NCBI GenBank assembly: GCA_046719305.1
Contig: JBDNDE010000129.1
Location: 1-12,845 of the forward strand
DNA from: RGDT01 sp046719305
GTDB taxonomy: Bacteria; Planctomycetota; Planctomycetia; Gemmatales; Gemmataceae
Direction of reading: 5' to 3'
Length of the DNA stretch: 12,845 bases
The translations under genes were made by a program, and so were the position numbers. Of this stretch, positions 1-6,603 are shown in pieces; the first letter of the stretch is position 1; each line of letters opens with the position of its first letter. Under the pieces are notes generated by a model, which made no database searches, was not told where the DNA came from, and worked only from the letters and a program-made list of their open reading frames with translations.

Positions 1-2
1 CC

Positions 3-596
3 CTCAAAGCACGCAGCTTTGTCGTTACGGACGAACACGGCGCAAAGCGGGCTGTTTTGGGAATGGCTAAGGATGGAGTTGGGTTGATTTTTTACGATTC
101 CAAAGGTGCGATGGAAGCTGTGCTGGGCACCTCTCAAGAGGGAACCAATCTTTCGTTTTTCCAAGATGGCACGCGTCGGCTGTTGCTCCAACTCAAAAAT
201 GGTACGCCGCTGGTTCGTCTGTTCGATGAGAAGGGCAAAGGAGGCGTGGCCATGCAGGTAAGCAAAGGACGTCCGGCCGTGGTCTTGCTTGCCGACAATG
301 ACGATTCGCAGGCGACGTTGGCCCTGTTCGACAGCGGCCCCCGGCTGCAATTTCGCCATCAGAAGCAAGGCACCTTTGTCGTCAGTTCGACCAAGGTCGG
401 CACCCGGCTGGAACTCATCCACGAGCCAGGCCGGCCCGGATTGCAGTTGTTGGCCAATCCGAACGTGGCGGGTCTGGGCTGGTTGCAGGGCAAAGAGGAA
501 CGGGGGTCGATCGTTTTGGGCGACCGCGAATTGCTGCCCAGCTTTCTGGATGGCAACGGTCGGCCGCTGTTGCCGCGCTTGCTTCCCAAGAAGTAA
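3..596 (+). CDS. Repeat-containing hypothetical protein, 3' part only (5' end outside window)
   Basis: The frame is open from the first complete codon at base 3 to TAA at 594-596 (197 residues), so the gene starts upstream; the TTG at 57 is only an internal codon. The visible part is built almost entirely from about eight degenerate units of 20-24 residues. The plan of each is a short hydrophobic strand, an Asp-x-x-Gly type turn, a second strand and a Gly-containing turn, for example FVVTDEHGAKRAVLG, LIFYDSKGAMEAVLG and LVRLFDEKGKGGVAMQV. Later units are more diverged. Such alternating strand-turn repeats suggest a beta-solenoid or beta-roll. I know similar repeats from uncharacterised bacterial proteins, often behind an N-terminal membrane anchor and coiled coil, which would lie outside this window. 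No catalytic motif is seen and the function is unknown. It converges with the minus-strand gene ending at 627, leaving 30 bases and no obvious terminator. Confidence 0.8.
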   Translation, partial: LKARSFVVTDEHGAKRAVLGMAKDGVGLIFYDSKGAMEAVLGTSQEGTNLSFFQDGTRRLLLQLKNGTPLVRLFDEKGKGGVAMQVSKGRPAVVLLADNDDSQATLALFDSGPRLQFRHQKQGTFVVSSTKVGTRLELIHEPGRPGLQLLANPNVAGLGWLQGKEERGSIVLGDRELLPSFLDGNGRPLLPRLLPKK

Positions 597-626
597 GTGG
601 GCTAAGTCAGGGTGAATCTTAGGCGG

Positions 627-1676
627 TCATTGGCCCCGAGAGCGGGAGCCTTGGCGTGAGGCGGCGATCGCTTGGTCCATGGGGAGCGGCCGTCCTGCTA
701 CGACAAATTTACGTTTGTACAACTGATCGCGCAGCTTTCGATAAAGTGGAAAAGAATCTGGATATACCCAAAAGGTAACAACTACTTGTTCTGGATCTAA
801 TTGTTCTATGATTCGATTAAACATACTACCTTCACGTAATGCTTCTTCCAGGCTTTCGCCGCGTTGGCTTCGCTCGGGCACCAATTCCCAGCGTGAAAAG
901 CTATAGCGAAAACTGCCTCCCGAGGGAGTGGTTCGGGTATCGAACAGCTCGCGTTGTCGTTGCACAACGAAACGCAATCGAAAAGCCCCCACGGGCTGAG
1001 AAAGCCCGGTGAATTCCCAGGCGTGTTCCAATTCACGCAGACGCTCGCGAGCGGCAGCCTGAGCTTTGAGCAGCAGCGAGGCCGTATCGATCAGTGTCAC
1101 TCGACCCGTTCGACATTCAAACATTACTTCTTCCGTTTGCACTTCAGCCGCCACCGGGGCCTGATACAGCAACGGTTTGGCTGTCGGTCGCGCGAGGTAT
1201 AGCTGTTGGAGTTCTCGACGCAACGATTCCTGTTGATCCAGGAGAGTAAGCAACTGTTTTTCGGTTTCTCGGGCTTTGCGCAATGTCTCTATCGACGTTG
1301 CAACCCTCGCCAGGGAAAGTTCCTCACGCTGAGCCTGAAGTTGCTCAAACTTGGCTTGCAAACCGTGATGTTCCAACTGCTGCTTACTGCGTTCGCGTTC
1401 GGCCCGTTCGGCCTCTTGTTTATACGCTTCAATTTTCTGGCGGAGGCTAAGCCAGTTTGCCTCTCGGGGGTCGGACGGTTCGGGGTACAGAGGGGTTGTG
1501 ATCGGGGGCGACGCGGGTGGTGGTTCTAATGATGGAAGCAACACATAATAACTTTTGCCTGCTATCCAGGCAATCAGGATAAAGCGGAGTAGGATACCAA
1601 TCACATTGGCAACTACATCGAGAAAGGAATCAAAACTGAAGTCAATCTCTCGACGGACGGGCCGACGACGAACCAT
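627..1676 (-). CDS. Single-pass membrane coiled-coil protein with ExbD/MotB-like anchor (second anchor of TolQ-like module)
   Basis: The protein has 349 residues. The N terminus is basic (1-10), followed by one membrane helix at about 18-40. Its motif SFLDVVANVIGILL places Asp20 where ExbD, TolR and MotB carry the ion-binding aspartate. An arginine (R31) lies in the middle of the same helix, which is unusual. A Pro-rich stretch (51-70) leads into a charged coiled coil (about 73-160), then a mixed alpha/beta C-terminal region (about 172-340). This contains VMFECRTGRVTLID and, near the end, VVVTFWVYPDSFPLYRKLRD, which resemble segments of the neighbouring 545-residue protein. By analogy with ExbD/MotB the bulk should lie in the periplasm. 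It is the last gene of the operon. ATG follows the upstream stop by 11 bases, and the AGGGGG Shine-Dalgarno partly overlaps that stop codon. No family name is recognised with certainty. An ion-driven B-type subunit is inferred from the membrane motif and the operon. Confidence 0.75.
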   Translation of the reverse strand: MVRRRPVRREIDFSFDSFLDVVANVIGILLRFILIAWIAGKSYYVLLPSLEPPPASPPITTPLYPEPSDPREANWLSLRQKIEAYKQEAERAERERSKQQLEHHGLQAKFEQLQAQREELSLARVATSIETLRKARETEKQLLTLLDQQESLRRELQQLYLARPTAKPLLYQAPVAAEVQTEEVMFECRTGRVTLIDTASLLLKAQAAARERLRELEHAWEFTGLSQPVGAFRLRFVVQRQRELFDTRTTPSGGSFRYSFSRWELVPERSQRGESLEEALREGSMFNRIIEQLDPEQVVVTFWVYPDSFPLYRKLRDQLYKRKFVVAGRPLPMDQAIAASRQGSRSRGQ

Positions 1677-1687
1677 AGCGTGGCCCC

Positions 1688-3325
1688 CTAGCGTTGGCTA
1701 ACGATCTTTTGCACATCATCTTCGGGTTGGATAGTGTACTGGGTCATGGGTACCCGCAGGCCACGCAGGTTGTCCAATGCGAGATGCAGCATTCGTTCGC
1801 CTCCCGGGCGGATCAGGAAGCGAATCTGTGGCTTAGGTGTCCCTCCGCCCAGCAATGGGCGCGATAGCCCCTGCTTGACTTGGGTGACAAAGCTCCCGTT
1901 GCGAAACGCCGCCGCTCCGAAACTTTTCTTGCTGGGATAAACGACGACATACTCCGGGTAGCACTCGACAAATACTGTGATCTCGTCGCTCTCTAGACGG
2001 ACCGGCCGCAACGGCTCTTTTGTAGCAGCAGGTTGTTTCGGCTTGATACGTTTGGGGGAGGGCAATCCTTCTAGGTGAGGACCTTGTTCGCTCGCCGACG
2101 GTGGAGGCGACTCCGCTTTGGAAATCGAAGGATCAGGATTCGGCGGCGTCGATTCTGCCTTCATACTCGGGTAGCCAGGTGACGAATCTACCGACGGCCG
2201 TCGGGGTTGAGGGGCCCCTAGCACAAGCGGCGGACTGAGCGTCGGCAGTCCCAAGGGGCCGGGAGGTCGCGTCGAAGGCTTGCCCAGCATTGCTCTTTCA
2301 GGAGACTCCGTCGTGTCTAACGGTGGCAGTTCGGCCAGGTTACCCACGGGTCCTGGTCCCGAGGGGGTGGAGTTGGCCTCAGCGAGTCTACCGGGCCCCT
2401 GCATCCTAGGCGAGCCAGGCAGTGCCAATTCCTTCGGGGAAGCGGTCGGCTCGCGTGAGAAATCGAGTTGCCAATCCGCATCGATCATTTCGTATCCAAA
2501 GGTGATTTCAAGGTCGTCCACGGCTTTGCGAAGCGCATAGTAAGCATCAATGCCATCGGGCCGTAAAAGAATCATTAAATACGCATCTTCACCACGTGAT
2601 TCTAGCCGGTGAATCGCTTCGCGACGTAACTCCTGCGTCTGCGTAGCTGCAATCTTCTTCTTCTCAGGGTGGAAGAAAACCCCGTCGCCGCTACACTCAG
2701 CGTAGACGGGCCGAGAATTCGCACCGCGTTTGCCGCCATAAGGTATCAGGGAAAATGTTTTGCCGTTGGAAATTGGGGTACGTTTGGCCTCAGCTACGGA
2801 ACGTTCTAGCGATTGAATCTGGGTCGCGGTGCGGTTACGGGCCAACTCGACAGCTTGTAGTCTCTGCGAAGCAGCGGCCTGAGCTTTGTCTGCTTCGGCC
2901 AGTTGTTTCTCAAGCTGCTGAAGTGCTTGCACTTCTTTGGCCAGTTTCGTACGAGCAGATTCTAAGCGAACTGATTCTTTCTCTAGCAATCGGGTGGAAT
3001 CGATTGCCCGTTGTCTGGCAGCCTGTAACTCCGCTTCTAACCGAGCCTGCTCGAGATCCACTCGGCGTTTGTATTCGTCTCTCTTGCGTTGCCATTCGAC
3101 CAAGGCAGCAGCTTCACGCTTCAGGCGATCCGCCTCCCACTCAACTGAAGTCTGCTGCCGCTGCGATTGCTGCGTCTGGATCTGCTGTTGAGCTTTTTGC
3201 CGCGCCACTTGTTTGGCCTTGCGATCCATCACCAGCAGGACAACAATTAACGCTCCCATGGCGCATAACAGCACTGCCAAGAAAGGAAACGTGTCCACCT
3301 TGATCGGACTGCGTGGCTTTCTCAT
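1688..3325 (-). CDS. Single-pass membrane coiled-coil protein with two ExbD-like periplasmic domains and Pro-rich linker
   Basis: The protein has 545 residues. A short basic N terminus precedes one membrane helix (about 13-33, PFLAVLLCAMGALIVVLLV). The position aligned with the ion-binding Asp of ExbD/MotB is Ala17; the nearest acid is Asp11, before the helix. Then come a Gln/Arg/Glu-rich coiled coil (about 35-182), a first alpha/beta domain (about 205-289, with VYAECSGDGVFFHPEKK and LMILLRPDGIDAYYALRK), a Pro/Ser/Gly-rich linker (about 292-443), and a second domain (about 446-540, with VFVECYPEYVVVYPSKK and IRFLIRPGG). The two domains look like diverged copies of one fold, and their hxhRPDG segment resembles the C-terminal part of ExbD. 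The start ATG overlaps the stop of the TolQ-like gene as ATGA, pointing to translational coupling. The role is probably an anchor or stator B-type subunit reaching across the periplasm. The exact function is unknown. Confidence 0.75.
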   Translation of the reverse strand: MRKPRSPIKVDTFPFLAVLLCAMGALIVVLLVMDRKAKQVARQKAQQQIQTQQSQRQQTSVEWEADRLKREAAALVEWQRKRDEYKRRVDLEQARLEAELQAARQRAIDSTRLLEKESVRLESARTKLAKEVQALQQLEKQLAEADKAQAAASQRLQAVELARNRTATQIQSLERSVAEAKRTPISNGKTFSLIPYGGKRGANSRPVYAECSGDGVFFHPEKKKIAATQTQELRREAIHRLESRGEDAYLMILLRPDGIDAYYALRKAVDDLEITFGYEMIDADWQLDFSREPTASPKELALPGSPRMQGPGRLAEANSTPSGPGPVGNLAELPPLDTTESPERAMLGKPSTRPPGPLGLPTLSPPLVLGAPQPRRPSVDSSPGYPSMKAESTPPNPDPSISKAESPPPSASEQGPHLEGLPSPKRIKPKQPAATKEPLRPVRLESDEITVFVECYPEYVVVYPSKKSFGAAAFRNGSFVTQVKQGLSRPLLGGGTPKPQIRFLIRPGGERMLHLALDNLRGLRVPMTQYTIQPEDDVQKIVSQR

Positions 3326-4593
3326 GCGGCGTTTCCATGGTTGGAGAGACGCGGTCCCGGTACCCCGGCTCGCGCGGTGAGCATGTGAACCGCTGCTGTC
3401 AAACTATGAACGGCTTGCTCGAAGTTACCTGCTGCCGTCAGAGCAGCCAGATTTTGTTGCAGGACCGACTGCAGTTGGATCAAGTGCGCCTCGCCCTCTT
3501 GCAACTGAGCTAGCACGGCGGCTTGCTGCATCACTGCCTGCGCTACTTGCAACAAGGCGTCTTTCTGCTGTTGTCCTGCGGCCTGAATGCTGCTGGCCAG
3601 TTGAGTCAGTTGTTGCATCAGAGCGGTGGACTGTGCAACCGATTGCGTTTCCAATGCGCTGAGCCGTTCAGTATGGTCGATGAGTGTTTGTTCCAACGCA
3701 GTGGCTAGCGTCTGGACGATCCGTTTCTGAATCTGCTCGAACGCTTGTACGGCCATTGATCCGGGGCCGGTGTGGAAATCACGCAAAGCACCGGCGATCA
3801 TAGCTCCTTGTTGACGCACGGCATCAAGCAGTGGCGAGCCAGTCTCTCCATCGATTTGGAATCGGTGTGCAAGCAAGCGTTCAGTTTTCTCATCAATAGC
3901 AGCGAGCAATGCATTTTCTTCGCGTTCGACCAGAAAGTTAAAAAACATCAACGCCATCGTGCAACCTAAAGCCAACGCCGTTGAGTCGAACGCTTCAGCC
4001 AGGCCGTTGGCTAACTCCGTCATGCCGCCTTCGAGCTTCTCCGGTGTGATGCCCCCAATGGCCGCCGTGATCCCGATGACGGTGCCTAGGAAACCCAGCA
4101 TCGGCAAAGCCCAGACAATAAAGCGATAGAAAGCCAAGTCGCCGTCGTGGTGAATCGCATCGGTATCGGCGGCAGTACGCATCTGCTCATCGAGACCCGC
4201 CGCGCTTTTGCGTTGCTGGACGTAACCCAACAGATGCATCAACCGTCGACCAAGAATCGAGTGTTGAAGCCAAGGCGGTGCCTTACGCAGCGATTGCAAA
4301 AGCTCTGCTGCCCTCTCGGCTCGGCTGGGCTGTCCGTCCCAATCCGGGAGTAGATCATCGCGTATGGCCGAACGCTCACGCCACAGGTTGAGGAGTCGAA
4401 CCGCCAACGCCCCCAAACCAATTCCAAAGAATACAACCTCTATCCACTGTGTTGGCCACTCCACATAGCGAAAAGCGATCGTCTGCTTGAGCGGTCCAAA
4501 GTGAAAAGCAGCTAGGACGCCGACCGCTAAAGGGAGGCCGATCAATATAGCCGCCAAGGTCGAGGAGGAACGCCGCTCCGGCAGGTCGGTCAT
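3322..4593 (-). CDS. MotA/TolQ/ExbB-family ion channel protein with long cytoplasmic tail
   Basis: From the chosen start the protein has 423 residues. Four membrane helices are predicted at about 12-32, 49-69, 155-179 and 200-221, with a cytoplasmic loop of about 85 residues between the second and third. The family core is clear: LPMLGFLGTVIGITAAIGG in helix 3 (Thr171) and AFDSTALALGCTMALMFF in helix 4 (Thr205, Thr212), the pore threonines expected in TolQ/ExbB/MotA channels. The last 200 residues are an Ala/Gln-rich helical tail, much longer than in TolQ or ExbB and reminiscent of ZorA. The start at 4593 is preferred because GGAG (complement of 4600-4603) sits six bases upstream. An in-frame ATG at 4647 would add 18 residues but has no clear ribosome site. 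It is the first gene of a tightly packed three-gene operon. Known family members convert ion flow into work on the cell envelope. What this one drives is not visible. Confidence 0.88.
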   Translation of the reverse strand: MTDLPERRSSSTLAAILIGLPLAVGVLAAFHFGPLKQTIAFRYVEWPTQWIEVVFFGIGLGALAVRLLNLWRERSAIRDDLLPDWDGQPSRAERAAELLQSLRKAPPWLQHSILGRRLMHLLGYVQQRKSAAGLDEQMRTAADTDAIHHDGDLAFYRFIVWALPMLGFLGTVIGITAAIGGITPEKLEGGMTELANGLAEAFDSTALALGCTMALMFFNFLVEREENALLAAIDEKTERLLAHRFQIDGETGSPLLDAVRQQGAMIAGALRDFHTGPGSMAVQAFEQIQKRIVQTLATALEQTLIDHTERLSALETQSVAQSTALMQQLTQLASSIQAAGQQQKDALLQVAQAVMQQAAVLAQLQEGEAHLIQLQSVLQQNLAALTAAGNFEQAVHSLTAAVHMLTARAGVPGPRLSNHGNAA

Positions 4594-4786
4594 GATTGGC
4601 TCCGTGAGAATAAGGGGCCTGATAATTGCTTTCAGTATCATCGTCAAGCAGTCCGAAGCGACTTTGGAAAAAATCTCCGCTTACTCGGTATAAGACGACA
4701 GGGGTGAGTAAGCCGATATTGCTCTAGGAACACGTGGGAACACGGATTATAGTTCCACGACGGAGTTCCTATCAGGAGGGTCTCTC
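4594..4786. promoter_or_regulatory. Divergent intergenic region between TolQ-like operon and ABC transporter operon
   Basis: This stretch separates two divergent operons and should hold both promoters. For the plus strand, TTGGAA at 4664-4669 and TATAAG at 4689-4694 resemble -35 and -10 boxes but are 19 bases apart, longer than ideal. AGGAGGG at 4774-4780 is a strong ribosome site for the ATPase gene. A cluster of GGAAC elements (separate entry) lies between these. Promoter boxes on the minus strand were not convincing. Confidence 0.5.
4726..4770. promoter_or_regulatory. Nested GGAAC/GTTCC inverted repeats, possible operator or leader hairpin
   Basis: AGGAAC (4726-4731) and GGAAC (4737-4741) on the plus strand face GTTCC (4752-4756) and GTTCCT (4765-4770). 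The two left copies form a direct repeat of GGAACACG with a 10-base period. The inner pair extends to CGTGGGAAC (4733-4741) against GTTCCACG (4752-4759), an eight-pair stem with one bulged G and a 10-base A/T-rich loop. The whole element ends three bases before the AGGAGGG ribosome site of the ATPase gene. It could bind a dimeric repressor or act as an mRNA hairpin. No regulator gene lies next to it. Confidence 0.45.
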
Positions 4787-5788
4787 GTGGCCGAGAGCCA
4801 ATCCAATCTGGTGGTAGAAACCTCGCAACTGACCAAGATCTACAATAATCGCCAGATCGCGTTGAACGACGTGACGTTGCGTTTAGAGCCGGGCTGTGTG
4901 CTGGGGCTGCTAGGCAGCAATGGCGCGGGTAAAACCACGCTCCTACGCCTCATCATCGGGCTACATCGGCCGACGGCTGGTTGGGTACGGGTTTTCGGTA
5001 AACCAATGACTCCCAACGCGGCCGATCTACGTCGGCGGATTGGTTACATTCCAACGAATCCTCAATTTCCCTCAGGCATGACGCCCATTACCTATTTGGA
5101 TTACATGGCTCGGCTGTTCGGTCTGCCGGCGCAAGTACGCAAGCCTCGGCTGGCCTCGCTGATCCGAGCCGTCGACTTGCTGTCGCACTCCGGTGCGCCG
5201 ATCGACCGCTTTTCTAATGGCATGACCGCCCGGTTGGCCGTGGCTACCTCGCTCATCAACGACCCGGACTTGCTCATCTGGGACGAACCTACCCATGGCC
5301 TGGATCCCGAGGCGCGTCGCAGCATGTTGGAACTGATCAAGACCCTCTCGGCCGAGAAGACTCTCATCGTTTCCAGCCATAATCTCAGTGACATAGATGA
5401 GGTTTGCAATCATGCAGCGGTGCTGAGTCATGGCCAGCTGATTTATTATGGATCGCTTTCGGACCTCAAGGGGCGAATGCGTCGCAATCATTATGAACTG
5501 GATCTGGAAGGCGACCAGAAGGCGATCACCAAAGCAACAGCAGCGTTAAAGGGAATCTCGGAGTTTAAGATGGTTACGCTGCGGCAACGCAAGTTGGAGT
5601 TGTATCTGCACAATGAGGTTGCTATTGCCCCTGCGTTGGCGATGGCTCTGAGTGCCTTGCATGACCATAAGGTTTCGTTGGTGGCTATTCGCAGCGTGGG
5701 ACAACAGACCGAACAAGCCTTTCTGGATCTAGTAGAACGCGAAGAATCACGGGGCTTCGCCCGCATCTATCGCCAGGAGGCGGCCTGA
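4787..5788 (+). CDS. ABC transporter ATP-binding protein (ABC-2 exporter type)
   Basis: The 333-residue protein hydrolyses ATP to power the membrane partner encoded just downstream. Walker A is GSNGAGKT (43-50). The ABC signature is SNGMT (143-147) in place of LSGGQ. Walker B is LLIWDEPTHGLDP (162-173ish, Asp166 and Glu167), and the switch His198 is in SSHNL. The usual Q-loop glutamine is replaced: the segment reads IGYIPTNPQF, with Thr90 where Gln normally follows YIP and Gln93 nearby. Residues after about 225 form a C-terminal extension (ELDLEGDQKAI onward), as in many ABC-2 ATPases of the CcmA/NatA type. The start is GTG, supported by AGGAGGG six bases upstream. The stop is one base before the permease start. 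The transported substrate cannot be inferred. Confidence 0.93.
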   Translation: MAESQSNLVVETSQLTKIYNNRQIALNDVTLRLEPGCVLGLLGSNGAGKTTLLRLIIGLHRPTAGWVRVFGKPMTPNAADLRRRIGYIPTNPQFPSGMTPITYLDYMARLFGLPAQVRKPRLASLIRAVDLLSHSGAPIDRFSNGMTARLAVATSLINDPDLLIWDEPTHGLDPEARRSMLELIKTLSAEKTLIVSSHNLSDIDEVCNHAAVLSHGQLIYYGSLSDLKGRMRRNHYELDLEGDQKAITKATAALKGISEFKMVTLRQRKLELYLHNEVAIAPALAMALSALHDHKVSLVAIRSVGQQTEQAFLDLVEREESRGFARIYRQEAA

Positions 5789-5789
5789 G

Positions 5790-6557
5790 ATGGAAAACGC
5801 CCCTAAACCTGTTGCCATCAATCGCTGGTTGCCCTACTGGGCGGTTTTGCAGGCCGACTTGCAGCAGACCTTCCATAGCTGGGTTTATCGGTTCTGGGTC
5901 TTGCTCTCCTTGCTGGCCGCGGCTGGTTTTCTTGTCTATCGTCTGGGTCTAGTTCATGAGGCTGGCTGGGAACAACCGGCCTCGAAATGGATCGCCGAGT
6001 TATTCCGCTGGACCATGCTCGGCTCGCTTTCGCTTATCGTGGTACTGACAGCCGGCACCATCTCCTCGGAGCGAGGTAGCATGGCCGATAGTGTCCTGAG
6101 CCGAGGCATCAGCCGGTACCAATACTTTTTGGGCAAATGGCATAGTCGATTGATTTGTGTGAATATGAGTTTTGTCGGTATGTCCATGCTGCTGTACCTG
6201 GCTAGTTTGTTTTTATTACCCGAGGATTTATCGCTAGCTGGGTGCGGCATGGCTTTAGCTGTCGCCCTCCTGTTACTGATGGCTGTAGTCAGCTTGAGTG
6301 TTGCTATGAGCGCAATCTGCAACAGTACGTTGCTAAGTGTGGCCCTGGTGTGGGCAATGCTTTATGGAGGCGGGTTTCTGCTGACCTTGTTACCTGCTCA
6401 TTACATCACCCCCGATCGCGTTCTGCATCGGCTACCCTTTATCCTGCAAGGCAATTATGACCCCGAGGGACTCGGTCGGCTCATGCTAGGATGTCTAGGA
6501 GTAGCATTCATCTCCGCCTCGATCGGGATGAGTTATTTTGCCTACAGGGACATCTAA
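5790..6557 (+). CDS. ABC-2 type transporter permease
   Basis: This 255-residue inner-membrane protein is the channel partner of the preceding ATPase. About six membrane helices are seen, near 34-51, 72-90, 121-143, 150-176, 178-201 and 230-250. Between helices 2 and 3 lies the stretch TISSERGSMADSVLSRGISR, then YQYFLGKW. This is the amphipathic coupling region typical of ABC-2 permeases (SSER...ll..pisR..~~~gK). AGGAGG (5775-5780), inside the end of the ATPase gene, provides the ribosome site. With a one-base gap the two genes are surely cotranscribed. The length is usual for a half-transporter, so a homodimer is expected. It ends at TAA and converges with the ExbD gene ending at 6604; the 46 bases between show no clear terminator hairpin. 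Substrate unknown. Confidence 0.88.
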   Translation: MENAPKPVAINRWLPYWAVLQADLQQTFHSWVYRFWVLLSLLAAAGFLVYRLGLVHEAGWEQPASKWIAELFRWTMLGSLSLIVVLTAGTISSERGSMADSVLSRGISRYQYFLGKWHSRLICVNMSFVGMSMLLYLASLFLLPEDLSLAGCGMALAVALLLLMAVVSLSVAMSAICNSTLLSVALVWAMLYGGGFLLTLLPAHYITPDRVLHRLPFILQGNYDPEGLGRLMLGCLGVAFISASIGMSYFAYRDI

Positions 6558-6603
6558 GCTCGATGAACCAATTGAAGTTCTATCTTCGGTCCAGCGAGAG
6601 AAA

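Noticed and set aside
57..596. Reading the left-edge gene as complete with a TTG start at 57
   Set aside because: The frame stays open to base 3 and the repeat pattern (FVVTDEHGAKRAVLG) continues upstream of 57, so the true start is outside the window.
627..4593. Full Zorya defence system
   Set aside because: Tail and channel resemble ZorA only in architecture. No ZorC, ZorD helicase or ZorE nuclease is in the window, and the anchors lack a visible OmpA-like domain.
4594..4647. Longer N terminus of the TolQ-like protein starting at 4647
   Set aside because: No ribosome site precedes 4647, while GGAG lies six bases before the ATG at 4593.
5072..5491. Minus-strand open frame of 139 codons inside the ABC ATPase gene
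   Set aside because: It is a shadow of the ATPase gene, whose Walker and signature motifs fix the coding frame.
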